Below, one piece after another: positions 7,346 to 16,764 of a stretch of DNA of 64,000 nt. Position 1 is the first letter of the stretch; the number at the start of each line of letters is the position of its first letter. The DNA comes from Tepidaquicella sp964564635. Lineage in GTDB: Bacteria; Bacteroidota; Ignavibacteria; Tepidaquicellales; Tepidaquicellaceae. The DNA lies in assembly GCA_964564635.1 (NCBI GenBank), contig CAZMAR010000002.1, forward strand, positions 62,001-126,000, read 5' to 3'. The notes beneath the pieces were generated by a model. The model saw only the letters and a list, made by a program, of their open reading frames with translations. It had not been told where the DNA came from and did no database searches. A program made the position numbers and the translations under genes.

Positions 7346-9889
7346 TTATTTATCCGCAGTTGATGAAAACCTAATAAAAATAAGAAAAGCGCACAGGTAT
7401 ATAAGAGCTGAAATAATAAAGACCAATTTGAATCCTGATATCATAGCAATCATTATCGTAACAGCAGTACCGGTGACCGAGAAAAATCCATTAACTGCCC
7501 AGCAAAGAGGAATAATTTTGTTGCTATTTATACTGCTTAGCCTCGCTATCCCAGCAGGGAAGGGCATACCCATAAGAAACCCAATTGGGAAAATAATTAA
7601 AATAGAAAGTAAGATTCTAAAGAATAAATCAAGTTTTACCAATTCATAAAAAATGTAAGAAACAACAAAACCAATAAATAAACAAAATAAAATTATTAAA
7701 GAAAAAACAATTGAAAATTTTTTATCAGGTAAGTCTTTAGAAAATCTGCTTCCAATCCCAGATGCAACAAGCATAGTAGAAATAACTGTTAACATAGTAT
7801 AAACAGGCTGTCCCAAAAAAAGGGTAAATTTCTGCATCATTGAAATTTGAATCATAATGTAACCTAATCCAAGCAAAGAAAAATATATTATGTATAACTT
7901 TCTTTTATCTTTACTTTTTTCAGATATCTGTGATACGGAATTATTTTTTCTTGAAAATGCAAAAGGTAAAATCAAAAACAAAAACGAAATTACTGCAATT
8001 TGAATTAATAAAATGATGATTGTAACTTCTGCAACAGGTTTATCTTTCAGTGCAAAAATTGCTTTTTCATCCTGACTTAGAACTTCTTTAATATTATTAA
8101 AATTCAAACCTGCAAAACCAATATTATTATCAAAAAAAGGTCGGTTATCTGTTGCAGGACGGATATCAAGATTATAAGTTTCCTTTATTTTTTTTATTTC
8201 CTCATCGAGAGAAGTATTTTCTATTAAATTTTTTAAATCCAAAGTTGATGAAGTATAATTCTCATCTATTCCGTAATGATATAGAACTTCTAAGTTTAAG
8301 TCTTCTGCTTCATTCAGAATATTATATATTTCATCATCTGTAAAACCATTCTTTTTATAGATAACACCAGATAAAAAACTTTTTCCAGTTTCAATTTCAA
8401 GTGGTGATGGTCTTCTTCTAAAAACAATAATTTTTTTCTTAAAACTACTACTATCGAACTCTTGATAAATTTCGTTATTTAGATTACCAGTAGAAGAAAT
8501 TTCTTCATCAACAGTTCTTAGTGTTGTTATTAATTTAAATAACTGCGTTTCTGGTCTTGAAACATAAAAAATACCAGAATCTGCTAATTTTCCAACATAT
8601 TCTGTAACTGCTTCTTTTGTAAGAATATAGTTTTCAACCATATTCATTGCCCCACTTGATACAGCAGATGATGAAATCGTATGTGCAGAAATAATAACAT
8701 CAAATTTTTCATCTCGTTTATTAATTTCCGCTCTTGCATCATTAGTTATCAGTTCAACTGATTTATTATTTTTTATAAGAGGACCCGTCCAGTAGGATAA
8801 TTTATTTGAAATCAAATTATTTAGAATACCATTAATTTCAACCCCAATGATTTTTCTTGCTTTATGGTACATACTAACAAGAATTTCTCCACCCCCAGCA
8901 GAACCAATTATAAAGACATTACGATTTGAATCAGTCCCATAAGTTTTATTTGCAAATGCAAGGTTTGAAGCATCTGCCGGTTTTCTAATTATAGGCAACG
9001 ATTTAACAAAGGGAATATTCGTATTTGCATTTCCTGCATCAATTACCCCAATATATAATCTATATCCGTCAGCAGGTTCATCTTCATCAGAAATTACATC
9101 TACTTTTGAAAATGAATTCCATTCTGTTAATATTTTTAAATCGGGTCTTAACTCTGCAAGGTTAACTAATTTTTTATTGGGAGATACATTAATTTTTAAA
9201 ATTGTGCTTTTACTATAAAGTATAATCAGTGAAATTAAAATCAATCCAACAGCAATAAGTGAAATCTTTTTATATTTACCAAATGAAAACACAATTGCAG
9301 ACAAAAAACCGATAATAGCAACAATTGCAATAGTTCCCTCTCCCCCAAACACAGGCACCGAAACAATAAAAACAAAACAAGCAAGCCCTGCCCCTAATAA
9401 ATCAGAAAAATAAATTTTATGTACTTTTTCTTTAAATGTAGTTATTAATAAAGCAATAATTAAACCAGCAAAGAAAAACGGGATTGTTATTAAAATATAA
9501 TATAAAGGTAAATAAATTAGTTGAATTTTATCCGATAATAAACTAAATGGATCAACTGGTATCAAATTTATTAAGTAAAAAGATACAATAATACTAATAC
9601 CAAAAATAACAGATAAAACTGAAACTAATAAATTTGTGTTTATCTCTCTCAAGATTTTTATCTTAACAAGAAAGACTCCACTTATTCCAAACCCGAGCAA
9701 TGCAATACTAATTATCATAAAAGCAAAATTGTACCATAAAGAGACAGAAAGTACCCTGGTTAGATTAAACTCCAGCATCAAAACTGCCATTGAAACTAAA
9801 AACACACCAATGTAATTACTTGAAGTAAAATTTTCTTTTCCCTTTTTGGGATAAAATCTCAACTGAGGATTTCTTTTTATTGGGGGCAT
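7346..9889 (-). CDS. Membrane-embedded spermidine-synthase-like protein
   Basis: This 847-residue protein has three parts. An N-terminal block has about seven transmembrane helices (residues 27-225). A soluble Rossmann-like domain (about 240-610) contains a SAM-type nucleotide motif I-G-S-A-G-G-G-E near 325 and V-I-G-V-E-I-N, as in the spermidine synthase superfamily. A second block has about six or seven helices at the C-terminus (625-840). The acidic segment expected after the F-D-V-I-I strand (D-x-x-D-P in SpeE) reads S-A-H-T-I-S here, so the usual catalytic Asp is missing and aminopropyl transfer is doubtful. Related fusions are annotated as spermidine synthase-like membrane proteins of unknown function. 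It stands alone between divergent neighbours. Confidence 0.7.
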   Translation of the reverse strand: MPPIKRNPQLRFYPKKGKENFTSSNYIGVFLVSMAVLMLEFNLTRVLSVSLWYNFAFMIISIALLGFGISGVFLVKIKILREINTNLLVSVLSVIFGISIIVSFYLINLIPVDPFSLLSDKIQLIYLPLYYILITIPFFFAGLIIALLITTFKEKVHKIYFSDLLGAGLACFVFIVSVPVFGGEGTIAIVAIIGFLSAIVFSFGKYKKISLIAVGLILISLIILYSKSTILKINVSPNKKLVNLAELRPDLKILTEWNSFSKVDVISDEDEPADGYRLYIGVIDAGNANTNIPFVKSLPIIRKPADASNLAFANKTYGTDSNRNVFIIGSAGGGEILVSMYHKARKIIGVEINGILNNLISNKLSYWTGPLIKNNKSVELITNDARAEINKRDEKFDVIISAHTISSSAVSSGAMNMVENYILTKEAVTEYVGKLADSGIFYVSRPETQLFKLITTLRTVDEEISSTGNLNNEIYQEFDSSSFKKKIIVFRRRPSPLEIETGKSFLSGVIYKKNGFTDDEIYNILNEAEDLNLEVLYHYGIDENYTSSTLDLKNLIENTSLDEEIKKIKETYNLDIRPATDNRPFFDNNIGFAGLNFNNIKEVLSQDEKAIFALKDKPVAEVTIIILLIQIAVISFLFLILPFAFSRKNNSVSQISEKSKDKRKLYIIYFSLLGLGYIMIQISMMQKFTLFLGQPVYTMLTVISTMLVASGIGSRFSKDLPDKKFSIVFSLIILFCLFIGFVVSYIFYELVKLDLFFRILLSILIIFPIGFLMGMPFPAGIARLSSINSNKIIPLCWAVNGFFSVTGTAVTIMIAMISGFKLVFIISALIYLCAFLIFIRFSSTADK

Positions 9890-10034
9890 ATTAAAACATT
9901 TATGTTTAAAATTAGTTAATTAATAAGAAACTTTTAATAATAAAAGTATTTTCATCTCTTGTAAATATTACGGATACATTATTCATTTTTTATTTAAAAT
10001 TTTTTAATTTAACTTTGAATAACCAATATAAAAA

Positions 10035-10703
10035 ATGAGAGTAATAAAAGCCTCGCTTATCATCTTAAAAAAAGATTTAAAATCTGAGATAAGAAACAGA
10101 TACGCCATTAACTCTCTTCTTATGTTTGTGATAGTAACATTAACAATAATTAAGTTTTCAGTTGGAAAAGAAATTTTAACATCTGAAATACTTTCCGGAT
10201 TATTCTGGATTGCAATTTACTTTACAGTAACCAGCGGATTAGGAAGAACATTTATTAAAGAGGAGGAAAGGGAAACCTCCACAGCATTGAAACTTTCTGC
10301 GGTACATACAGAAATATTTATAGGAAAATTGTTATTTAACTTATGCTTAACTTTGTTAATAAATATTGTTGTCCTTCTACTGTTTTCATTAATCACAGAA
10401 TTTGAAATAAGTTTTATCTATGGGTTTTTATTGGTGTTTCTACTTGGTAATTTAGGTATGGTAATATCTTCAACTATAATCGCAGCAATAATTTCAAAAG
10501 CAAATATAAAAGGTACTTTATATCCGGTATTATCTTTTCCGGTTTTACTACCTCTTTTAATTTCGGTAATAAATGCAACTAAGCTTTCAGTAAATGGTAG
10601 TACAATAGAAGATTTATTACCTGACTTGCAAATTTTATTCTCCTACTGTGTTGTTATTTTAACTTTATCTTTATTGGTTTTTAAATATATCTGGGAAGAT
10701 TAA
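10035..10703 (+). CDS. ccmB: Heme exporter protein CcmB
   Basis: This 222-residue integral membrane protein has about six hydrophobic helices. The pattern around R-T-F-I-K-E-E-E-R-E-T-S-T-A-L-K-L-S (residues 75-92) after the second helix is typical of CcmB, the permease of the CcmAB transporter in cytochrome c maturation system I. No ccmA, ccmC or other ccm gene is adjacent, so partners must be elsewhere. A T-A-A-C-T-T-T-G string at 10010-10017 matches the -7 consensus of Bacteroidota promoters (TAnnTTTG), but no clear -33 TTG was found. The family call is good; the function depends on the missing partners. Confidence 0.82.
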   Translation: MRVIKASLIILKKDLKSEIRNRYAINSLLMFVIVTLTIIKFSVGKEILTSEILSGLFWIAIYFTVTSGLGRTFIKEEERETSTALKLSAVHTEIFIGKLLFNLCLTLLINIVVLLLFSLITEFEISFIYGFLLVFLLGNLGMVISSTIIAAIISKANIKGTLYPVLSFPVLLPLLISVINATKLSVNGSTIEDLLPDLQILFSYCVVILTLSLLVFKYIWED

Positions 10704-10741
10704 TCTATGTCGTTAAATTCAACAATAAAATTTTCATTATT

Positions 10742-11569
10742 ATGAAATATTTAATATTATTTTTAATTTTCATTTTTCCCCTGACTTTGTTTTCACAAGA
10801 GGGAATTATTTTTAAGAAGATTAAATTCTTTGAGGCTGGCTATGAATCCCCAAAAGAAAATGTGGTTTATGCAAATGATTTTTCGAAAGAAAACAGCAGA
10901 TATATATGGACAAGAGTTTTTGTAGATAATTTACTTTACCAAAAATCAGATCAATCTCATATAGTTTTATTTAAATATTTTGATCCTTTTGATTCACTTA
11001 TTGCTGAATTTACTTCTACAATGAATATAAAGAAAGAATGGAAAGATGCATACACATCAAGAGGATGGGGCTGGCAGGAACCTGGAAATTGGCGTGAAGG
11101 AGTATACTTGGTTGAGGTATATATTGACGATATTTTTATGGGATATGAACAATTTTTAATAATTGAACAAATATATTTACAGAAAGGACCTAAAGCAATA
11201 ATGTATACAGGTATGAACTTCTGGGAGAGCCCTGGGGTGGCTTTATCACCAAAGCAACGAGTCTATAGTCATAAATTTAATAAAAGTGAAACGCGATTTG
11301 TCTACACATCTGTAGAAATAAAAAATTTACTCTATAATGTTTTTGACGCCGATGTAAATGTATACCTCAAGTATTATAATCCAGAGGGTTATTTGTGGGG
11401 AGTACCCAAAATTAGTGTTACGCTGAATAAAGATTGGGAATATGTCGACATATATAACGGATATGGATTTATAAATCCGGGAAATTTTGAGCCGGGCGTT
11501 TATAAAGTAGAAGCATATTATCAGGGAGAACTTCTTGGTTCTGATTATTTCACTATACTTGATAAATAA
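10742..11569 (+). CDS. Exported protein with two tandem homologous domains
   Basis: This 275-residue protein has a signal peptide (residues 1-18, ending F-S-Q). The mature part consists of two similar ~115-residue units: F-S-K-E-N-S-R-Y-I-W-T with V-D-N-L-L-Y in the first matches F-N-K-S-E-T-R-F-V-Y-T with I-K-N-L-L-Y in the second. The units end in G-W-G-W-Q-E-P-G-N-W-x-x-G-V-Y-x-V-E and G-Y-G-F-I-N-P-G-N-F-x-x-G-V-Y-x-V-E. The pattern suggests paired beta-sandwich domains. I do not recognise a named family or an active site. The downstream gene begins 5 bases after the stop, so the two are almost certainly co-transcribed. Confidence 0.75.
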   Translation: MKYLILFLIFIFPLTLFSQEGIIFKKIKFFEAGYESPKENVVYANDFSKENSRYIWTRVFVDNLLYQKSDQSHIVLFKYFDPFDSLIAEFTSTMNIKKEWKDAYTSRGWGWQEPGNWREGVYLVEVYIDDIFMGYEQFLIIEQIYLQKGPKAIMYTGMNFWESPGVALSPKQRVYSHKFNKSETRFVYTSVEIKNLLYNVFDADVNVYLKYYNPEGYLWGVPKISVTLNKDWEYVDIYNGYGFINPGNFEPGVYKVEAYYQGELLGSDYFTILDK

Positions 11570-11574
11570 TTGCA

Positions 11575-13173
11575 ATGGTTTCAGAAAAAAACATAAATTT
11601 CTCGATTGAAACATATAATTCAAAAAAATTTTATGTCCCAATATTATTTATTCTCTGTCTAATTGTATTAATACCTTCTTTTAATAATGGATTTTTCGGC
11701 GATGACTACTCCTGGTTATTACAAGGAAAAGAAAGTACTGAAAAAAATGTAGGTACCGTTTTTTTTGAACCTGCTCCATACGAATATTTTAGACCAATAC
11801 CAAAAGTTTTATTTGCTCTGTTATGGAGGGTTTTTCCTCTATCCCCACCCAATAATGAGGGAAAAATATTTTTCTATAGATTATTTGTCTTGCTTCTACA
11901 TATACTTACCACATTAATTTTTTACAAATTAATTGAGAAAAAATTCAATTCTAAAATTGCTTTTATCTCTGCTTGTTTCTTTTCTGTAATTGCCTGTCAC
12001 TCAGAAACACTTTACTCTATTAATTGTATAAATGAAATGCTTTCAGCGTTATTTATTTTTTCAGGATTATTACTTTTTTTAACCGCTACAAAATTCCTTT
12101 CTCTAAAAATATTATTTTCAACTATCTTCTTCTTACTTGCTGTTCTATCAAGAGAAAGTGCTTTCTGTTTTATACTTTTATTATTTTTATTTGACTACAT
12201 CCCCCAAAATATACAAAAAAGAGAAAGCCCGGCTACTGGAAGAAAAATAAGAGTTATAAACAAAATTATAATCTTTGCTCTTATTTCAGTAATTTATTTA
12301 GTCTTAAGGTTAATTTCGTATCATTACTATTCAGATTTATATACATCAGGCAGTTATGGTATGCTTGATACCAATCCTATAAAATATTTTTATAAAATTT
12401 TGCATTATTTCATCAATATAATTTTCCCTGTTAAAAGTATATTTTATTTTATAGGATTTGAAAATTATGAAAGATTAAGAGGTGCTTTTTTAAACCCTTC
12501 CGAAAATATAAAACTATTTATTATTCTTTTCATTTCAGTAGTTCTAATTTTATCGATATTAATTTATCTCGTTTTCTTTATTATAAAATCTCAAAGAAAC
12601 TATAAAGGGTCATTATTAAATTATAGATATTTTACTTTAATTTTTCCTGTACTATTTACTTTGTTTGCATTAATTATTTATCTACCTTTAGATGGTACAG
12701 CAGAAAGATTTCTTTATCTGCCATCTGCCGGGATTTGTTTATTGTTTGCATTTTTATTCCTCAGTATATTTTCCAGTTATGAAAGAAAATTTTCAAGGGT
12801 TCTAATCATTTCAATTGCAACTTTTATATTAGTAATATATACTCTTTCCATTTATCAAAGAGCATTCATATGGAAAAGTGCATCAGTGAGGACAAAAATC
12901 CTTCTAAGTAAAGTTGAAGAAAAAATAAATAGAATTAATACAGAAGATAAAAATAAATCACCTGAGCACAAAACTTCTGAATTCGTTACACCTTTAAATG
13001 TATTAATGTTAGACATTCCAACGATAGAAAAAGGGACTTATTTTGTAAATCAATATAATTTTAATCATATCTGGAAATTTTATTTCCCAAATCAAAAAGT
13101 GAAATTCTGGTTTTATGAAAAACCAGAAAACACTAAAATAGATTTATTGTTTTCAATTAAAGACTTAGAATAA
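11575..13173 (+). CDS. Polytopic membrane protein, GT-C-like
   Basis: This 532-residue protein has about 10-11 hydrophobic segments and a periplasmic C-terminal tail (from about residue 445). The first loop carries N-N-G-F-F-G-D-D-Y-S-W, resembling the acidic motif of GT-C glycosyltransferases (PMT/ArnT and TMTC-like proteins), which transfer sugars from polyprenyl-phosphate donors. F-R-P-I-P-K further along the same loop fits that group. No acceptor can be inferred. The gene directly follows the exported duplicated-domain protein, but no functional link is proven. Confidence is high for a membrane protein and moderate for GT-C. Confidence 0.65.
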   Translation: MVSEKNINFSIETYNSKKFYVPILFILCLIVLIPSFNNGFFGDDYSWLLQGKESTEKNVGTVFFEPAPYEYFRPIPKVLFALLWRVFPLSPPNNEGKIFFYRLFVLLLHILTTLIFYKLIEKKFNSKIAFISACFFSVIACHSETLYSINCINEMLSALFIFSGLLLFLTATKFLSLKILFSTIFFLLAVLSRESAFCFILLLFLFDYIPQNIQKRESPATGRKIRVINKIIIFALISVIYLVLRLISYHYYSDLYTSGSYGMLDTNPIKYFYKILHYFINIIFPVKSIFYFIGFENYERLRGAFLNPSENIKLFIILFISVVLILSILIYLVFFIIKSQRNYKGSLLNYRYFTLIFPVLFTLFALIIYLPLDGTAERFLYLPSAGICLLFAFLFLSIFSSYERKFSRVLIISIATFILVIYTLSIYQRAFIWKSASVRTKILLSKVEEKINRINTEDKNKSPEHKTSEFVTPLNVLMLDIPTIEKGTYFVNQYNFNHIWKFYFPNQKVKFWFYEKPENTKIDLLFSIKDLE

Positions 13174-13177
13174 ATAT

Positions 13178-13948
13178 TTATATTTTTGCAGGGGGTAATT
13201 CAAAAGATGTGTCTTTCTTCTCAATTGCTCTCCACAAGTTTTGACAGGGAAACCTGTTTTCATAAATAGCCTTTGAAATCATAACTGAATCAACTCTTGG
13301 AATATTTAAGTCCATTATAGCTTTCAAGTGGGCGTAGGAGCCAATACCACCGGCTACCGTAATTTTTAAACCTGTATTTTGTGCAAGTTCAACTATTCTT
13401 TCACAAAAGGGTCCACCATAGTTACCAACCCTTGTTACATCCTGGTAAATGATTCTTGTTACTCCAAATTTTTCTACCTTTTTTGCAAAATCAAGTGGTG
13501 TAATGTTTGCATATTTAACCCATCCATTTGTAACGACATTATTAAGTTTTTCATCAATACCAATAACAATTTTAACAGCAGAAAATTTATCTATTAGTTC
13601 TTCAATGAAACCAGGAACAGTAATTGCAGCTGTTCCAATAACAACTCTATACACTCCAAGTTCATTGAACATTTTTTCTGCTATCTCAATGCTTCTAATC
13701 CCCCCACCAAGTTGAATAGGTAAATCTACTGATGATGCAATTTCTTTTATAATTTCATAATTTTTCATCTCGCCATATAATGCACCATCAAGGTCAGTTA
13801 TATGCAGAGCTTTAAAATTTTCTCTTCGGAATAATTTTGCTACTTTTACTGGATTATCGGTGTAATATTCGGTTTTATCATCAAGACCAGCAAAAATCCG
13901 CATACACTTTCCATCTTTAATATCTATTACAGGTATTACAAGCAACAT
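13178..13948 (-). CDS. hisA: HisA: ProFAR isomerase
   Basis: This (beta/alpha)8 barrel of about 256 residues isomerises ProFAR to PRFAR in histidine biosynthesis. The ATG at 13948 begins M-L-L-V-I-P-V-I-D-I-K-D-G-K, matching the family N-terminus, so I prefer it to an in-frame TTG at 13987. The phosphate-binding loops G-G-G-I-R-S and A-G-G-I-G-S and both catalytic-strand aspartates (V-I-D-I and Y-Q-D-V) are present. The usual T-D-I-x-R-D-G-T reads Y-Q-D-V-T-R-V-G-N, a notable divergence. No other his genes are nearby. It converges with the gene ending 5 bases away. Confidence 0.85.
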   Translation of the reverse strand: MLLVIPVIDIKDGKCMRIFAGLDDKTEYYTDNPVKVAKLFRRENFKALHITDLDGALYGEMKNYEIIKEIASSVDLPIQLGGGIRSIEIAEKMFNELGVYRVVIGTAAITVPGFIEELIDKFSAVKIVIGIDEKLNNVVTNGWVKYANITPLDFAKKVEKFGVTRIIYQDVTRVGNYGGPFCERIVELAQNTGLKITVAGGIGSYAHLKAIMDLNIPRVDSVMISKAIYENRFPCQNLWRAIEKKDTSFELPPAKI

Positions 13949-14011
13949 AAAAATATTATAGAAATTATAAATTATTTTTTTAAACAACCAGCAGTTGTTA
14001 TTGGGAAATCC

Positions 14012-16357
14012 TTATTTTCTTACAATTGCCAATTTTCCTTTGCCAACCTTACTTCCATCTTTATTATATGCAACAACTATATATATCCCTGATGGTACAA
14101 GATTTCCTTTTTTATCAAGTCCATCCCAACTTGCAATTCTTCCACCCGGGGAAGTAAATTCAGCAATTAATTCGCCAGTTAAAGAAATAATTTTAACACT
14201 CGAATTTTCTACAAGCCCATCAATCTTTACAGGCACGCTTGAAGGAATAATATATGGATTTGGTTGACAAATAATTTTATCAAAGTCTTCAAGGGGTTGG
14301 ATTGCATCTGTACTCACCACTGATAATCCTTTGTTCGTGCCGAAATATGCTTTTCCTGTAATTGGACTAACTATTATCGAATTTATTTTATTATCAGCAA
14401 TTGGACTGTTAGATGTGTTAAATTGTTCAATTAATATACTACCATCTTCAGATAGGTGAAAGACCCCATTTGACTCAGTTCCTATCCATTTATGATTCAA
14501 AACATCTACAGCAATACATCTACAATTTTCTGTAAAAGGAACTTTTAGCCCTCCCGATATAAGACTTACTTTTACAGGTGGGGGTTTTTTTGAGGGGTCT
14601 TTTATTGCAGCAAGAGGATTACTTATTGAAAATACGCCATTGTTAGTAGCAATCCAGACTTCATTTTTCTTATCTACAATTACATCAGTTACATCATCAA
14701 CAGAAAAATCACTTAAATAATAAAACCCATATATATCGTCATTGGGGTTTTCTAAAGTATTATTTTCATTAAAGAAATATACACCTTTTGGAGAAATTTC
14801 TCCCGAAACTACCCACTTTGTATTATATGCATCAATAGCAACTTCTTCAAGATTACTTGCAGAAATTATAGGAGGATTAGTAAAACCGTAGAAAATTGAA
14901 TCTCCTTTATATGCATAAAGAGACTTATTAGAATTTTGTGCATAAAAACTTAACCAGAATCTTCTATTATTATCAAATGCTCCTCCGGAAGGTACACAAA
15001 ATGTAGGGGCTCCAGATATTCCCGGTAAATTTGAGTTTGTTGGGTTATAGTTTTTCATTGTACCATCTGGATAAATAATTGTGGGTCCACCCCCAAACCC
15101 TAATGCCCAAATAACTCCATATCCTGCAATAACTTTACTTATATTATTACTATTTCCAATTTGTGGATAAATTTCTTTTATATAGGGATACCAATTTTTT
15201 CCATCAAATTTATAAAATCCAGCATCTGAAGTAGCGCCAGCTCCCCATATATTTCCTTTGTCATCTTCTGCAAGGTAATTAAAAATATTTCTATGGGGTC
15301 CATCAGGATAGTATTTATTAAATTGTCCATTAAGAAAAATTACCAATCCATTTTCTCTTTCCGCAAGCAAAGGGTTATCATTGTTGTCTTTTGCTATAAT
15401 ATTAAAATCTCCATCTCGGTAATACTTAAAAATTGTAGTTAAATCTTCTTTATATGCATATTGAACATTTGTATCTGTAATCATAAATAACCTATTCCCA
15501 ATTGATTTGGCGTATTTTACTTTTGATGTTGATATTGAGGGGTTTGGATAATAATACCAAATACCATTATAAAAATAAGCAAATCCAAAATCAGTACCCA
15601 CAAAAACTTTTCCATCGAATGGCTCAATTGTATTTATGTTTGCATCTAATGGAGTACTACTATAGTTTGTCCAGGTAGAAGGATTATTCAAATTTGCTGT
15701 AACTTTTGCATAAGCCATACCTGAAGAGGTTCCAGCATAAAGTGTATCATTATAAATTGCTAAACGGTTAACTTTGGTTTTAAAAGAAAATGTACCAAGT
15801 TGATAATAAGGCGCATCAACGAAATTCAAATTAATTAGTGATATTTTATGTATGCCATAACTTGTTGCAACAAATATATAATTTCCATATATAACAAAAT
15901 CGTTTATAGACTTATTTGTTTCGGTTGAGTTTTTTATATCATAAATATATTTCCATTTTTTATCATTCAAATCATAAATAGAAATTGAACCATCCGTTGC
16001 CCCAATCCAGAGTCTATTTTGGTTATCTACAATTACTGAAGTTACATCATTATTTATCAAACCATTAATATTTGTAAATTGATCTAATATACTTCCGGTA
16101 GTCACATTCAAAGAAAATATTCCCCCTTCAGTAGCGCAATACGCAACCGGAGAAATATTATTTAGAGCAACAGAGCGAATATTTTTCTTATTAGTGTATA
16201 TTTCCCACTTCCTTCCCGACTTATTGTCTATATTATATCCGGCATAATCAGTATTATACAAAACTGATAATAATAACAAAAAAATAAAATATATTGCTCT
16301 TCTGAATGTTTGTTTTTTTATCATAAGATTTACTAAAAGTTTGTTTTTTCTAAACAT
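14012..16357 (-). CDS. PorZ-like beta-propeller protein with C-terminal sorting-type domain
   Basis: This 781-residue exported protein has a hydrophobic signal segment at residues 17-40; an ATG at 16324 is an alternative start. Residues 45-690 are built of two-component-regulator-type propeller blades (repeats such as N-R-L-W-I-G-A-T-D-G, G-N-I-W-G-A-G, N-E-V-W-I-A-T-N-N-G-V-F and H-K-W-I-G-T-E-S-N-G-V-F). The C-terminal ~85 residues form an Ig-like FlgD/T9SS-type module (Q-P-N-P-Y-I, P-S-G-I-Y-I-V-V). Size and architecture match PorZ, the surface T9SS component that works with PorU, and the R-K-W-E-I-Y-T-N opening fits. Without a search, a generic propeller cargo remains possible. It is monocistronic here. 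Confidence 0.65.
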   Translation of the reverse strand: MFRKNKLLVNLMIKKQTFRRAIYFIFLLLLSVLYNTDYAGYNIDNKSGRKWEIYTNKKNIRSVALNNISPVAYCATEGGIFSLNVTTGSILDQFTNINGLINNDVTSVIVDNQNRLWIGATDGSISIYDLNDKKWKYIYDIKNSTETNKSINDFVIYGNYIFVATSYGIHKISLINLNFVDAPYYQLGTFSFKTKVNRLAIYNDTLYAGTSSGMAYAKVTANLNNPSTWTNYSSTPLDANINTIEPFDGKVFVGTDFGFAYFYNGIWYYYPNPSISTSKVKYAKSIGNRLFMITDTNVQYAYKEDLTTIFKYYRDGDFNIIAKDNNDNPLLAERENGLVIFLNGQFNKYYPDGPHRNIFNYLAEDDKGNIWGAGATSDAGFYKFDGKNWYPYIKEIYPQIGNSNNISKVIAGYGVIWALGFGGGPTIIYPDGTMKNYNPTNSNLPGISGAPTFCVPSGGAFDNNRRFWLSFYAQNSNKSLYAYKGDSIFYGFTNPPIISASNLEEVAIDAYNTKWVVSGEISPKGVYFFNENNTLENPNDDIYGFYYLSDFSVDDVTDVIVDKKNEVWIATNNGVFSISNPLAAIKDPSKKPPPVKVSLISGGLKVPFTENCRCIAVDVLNHKWIGTESNGVFHLSEDGSILIEQFNTSNSPIADNKINSIIVSPITGKAYFGTNKGLSVVSTDAIQPLEDFDKIICQPNPYIIPSSVPVKIDGLVENSSVKIISLTGELIAEFTSPGGRIASWDGLDKKGNLVPSGIYIVVAYNKDGSKVGKGKLAIVRK

Positions 16358-16764
16358 TTTATAATATCTTCTTTATAAACTAATCATTTAGAACATTTAA
16401 TATGAAATAATTTATTGTAAAAATCAATACTTTTTGAACTTTGTAGCTTGTTGTAAATTATTTCATAATTAATACAGTTATTATAGTTGAAAAAAATAGA
16501 TTTTTCTGGGAGAATAGTACTTTTAGAATATAATTAAATGGAGAACATTTAATACAATATAGTTTTAGTTTTTAATAAAGTAATATAATTTATTCATCTA
16601 ACTTATATTTAACATTTTACATTTTACATTAATTATGTATTTTTAAAGTAAGAAAACGCAAACAGTGAAAAATTCTCTTACTGAAAGCTTTCTCAAGGTT
16701 AATTTACTTAATAAATAAGGATTTATTAGATGTTTGATAAAAAATTTAAGTCGAATAAGTTAAT
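16358..16764. other. 407-base divergent intergenic region
   Basis: This region separates the minus-strand PorZ-like gene from the plus-strand glycosyltransferase gene. It is AT-rich with several ATTTAACATTTTACATT-like strings around 16608-16630. I saw no ORF, RNA gene or strong hairpin. It should contain two divergent promoters, neither of which I can place with confidence. Confidence 0.4.

Noticed and set aside
11327..11641. Minus-strand 104-codon ORF over the end of the duplicated-domain gene
   Set aside because: It is antisense to two consecutive plus-strand genes with strong protein features.
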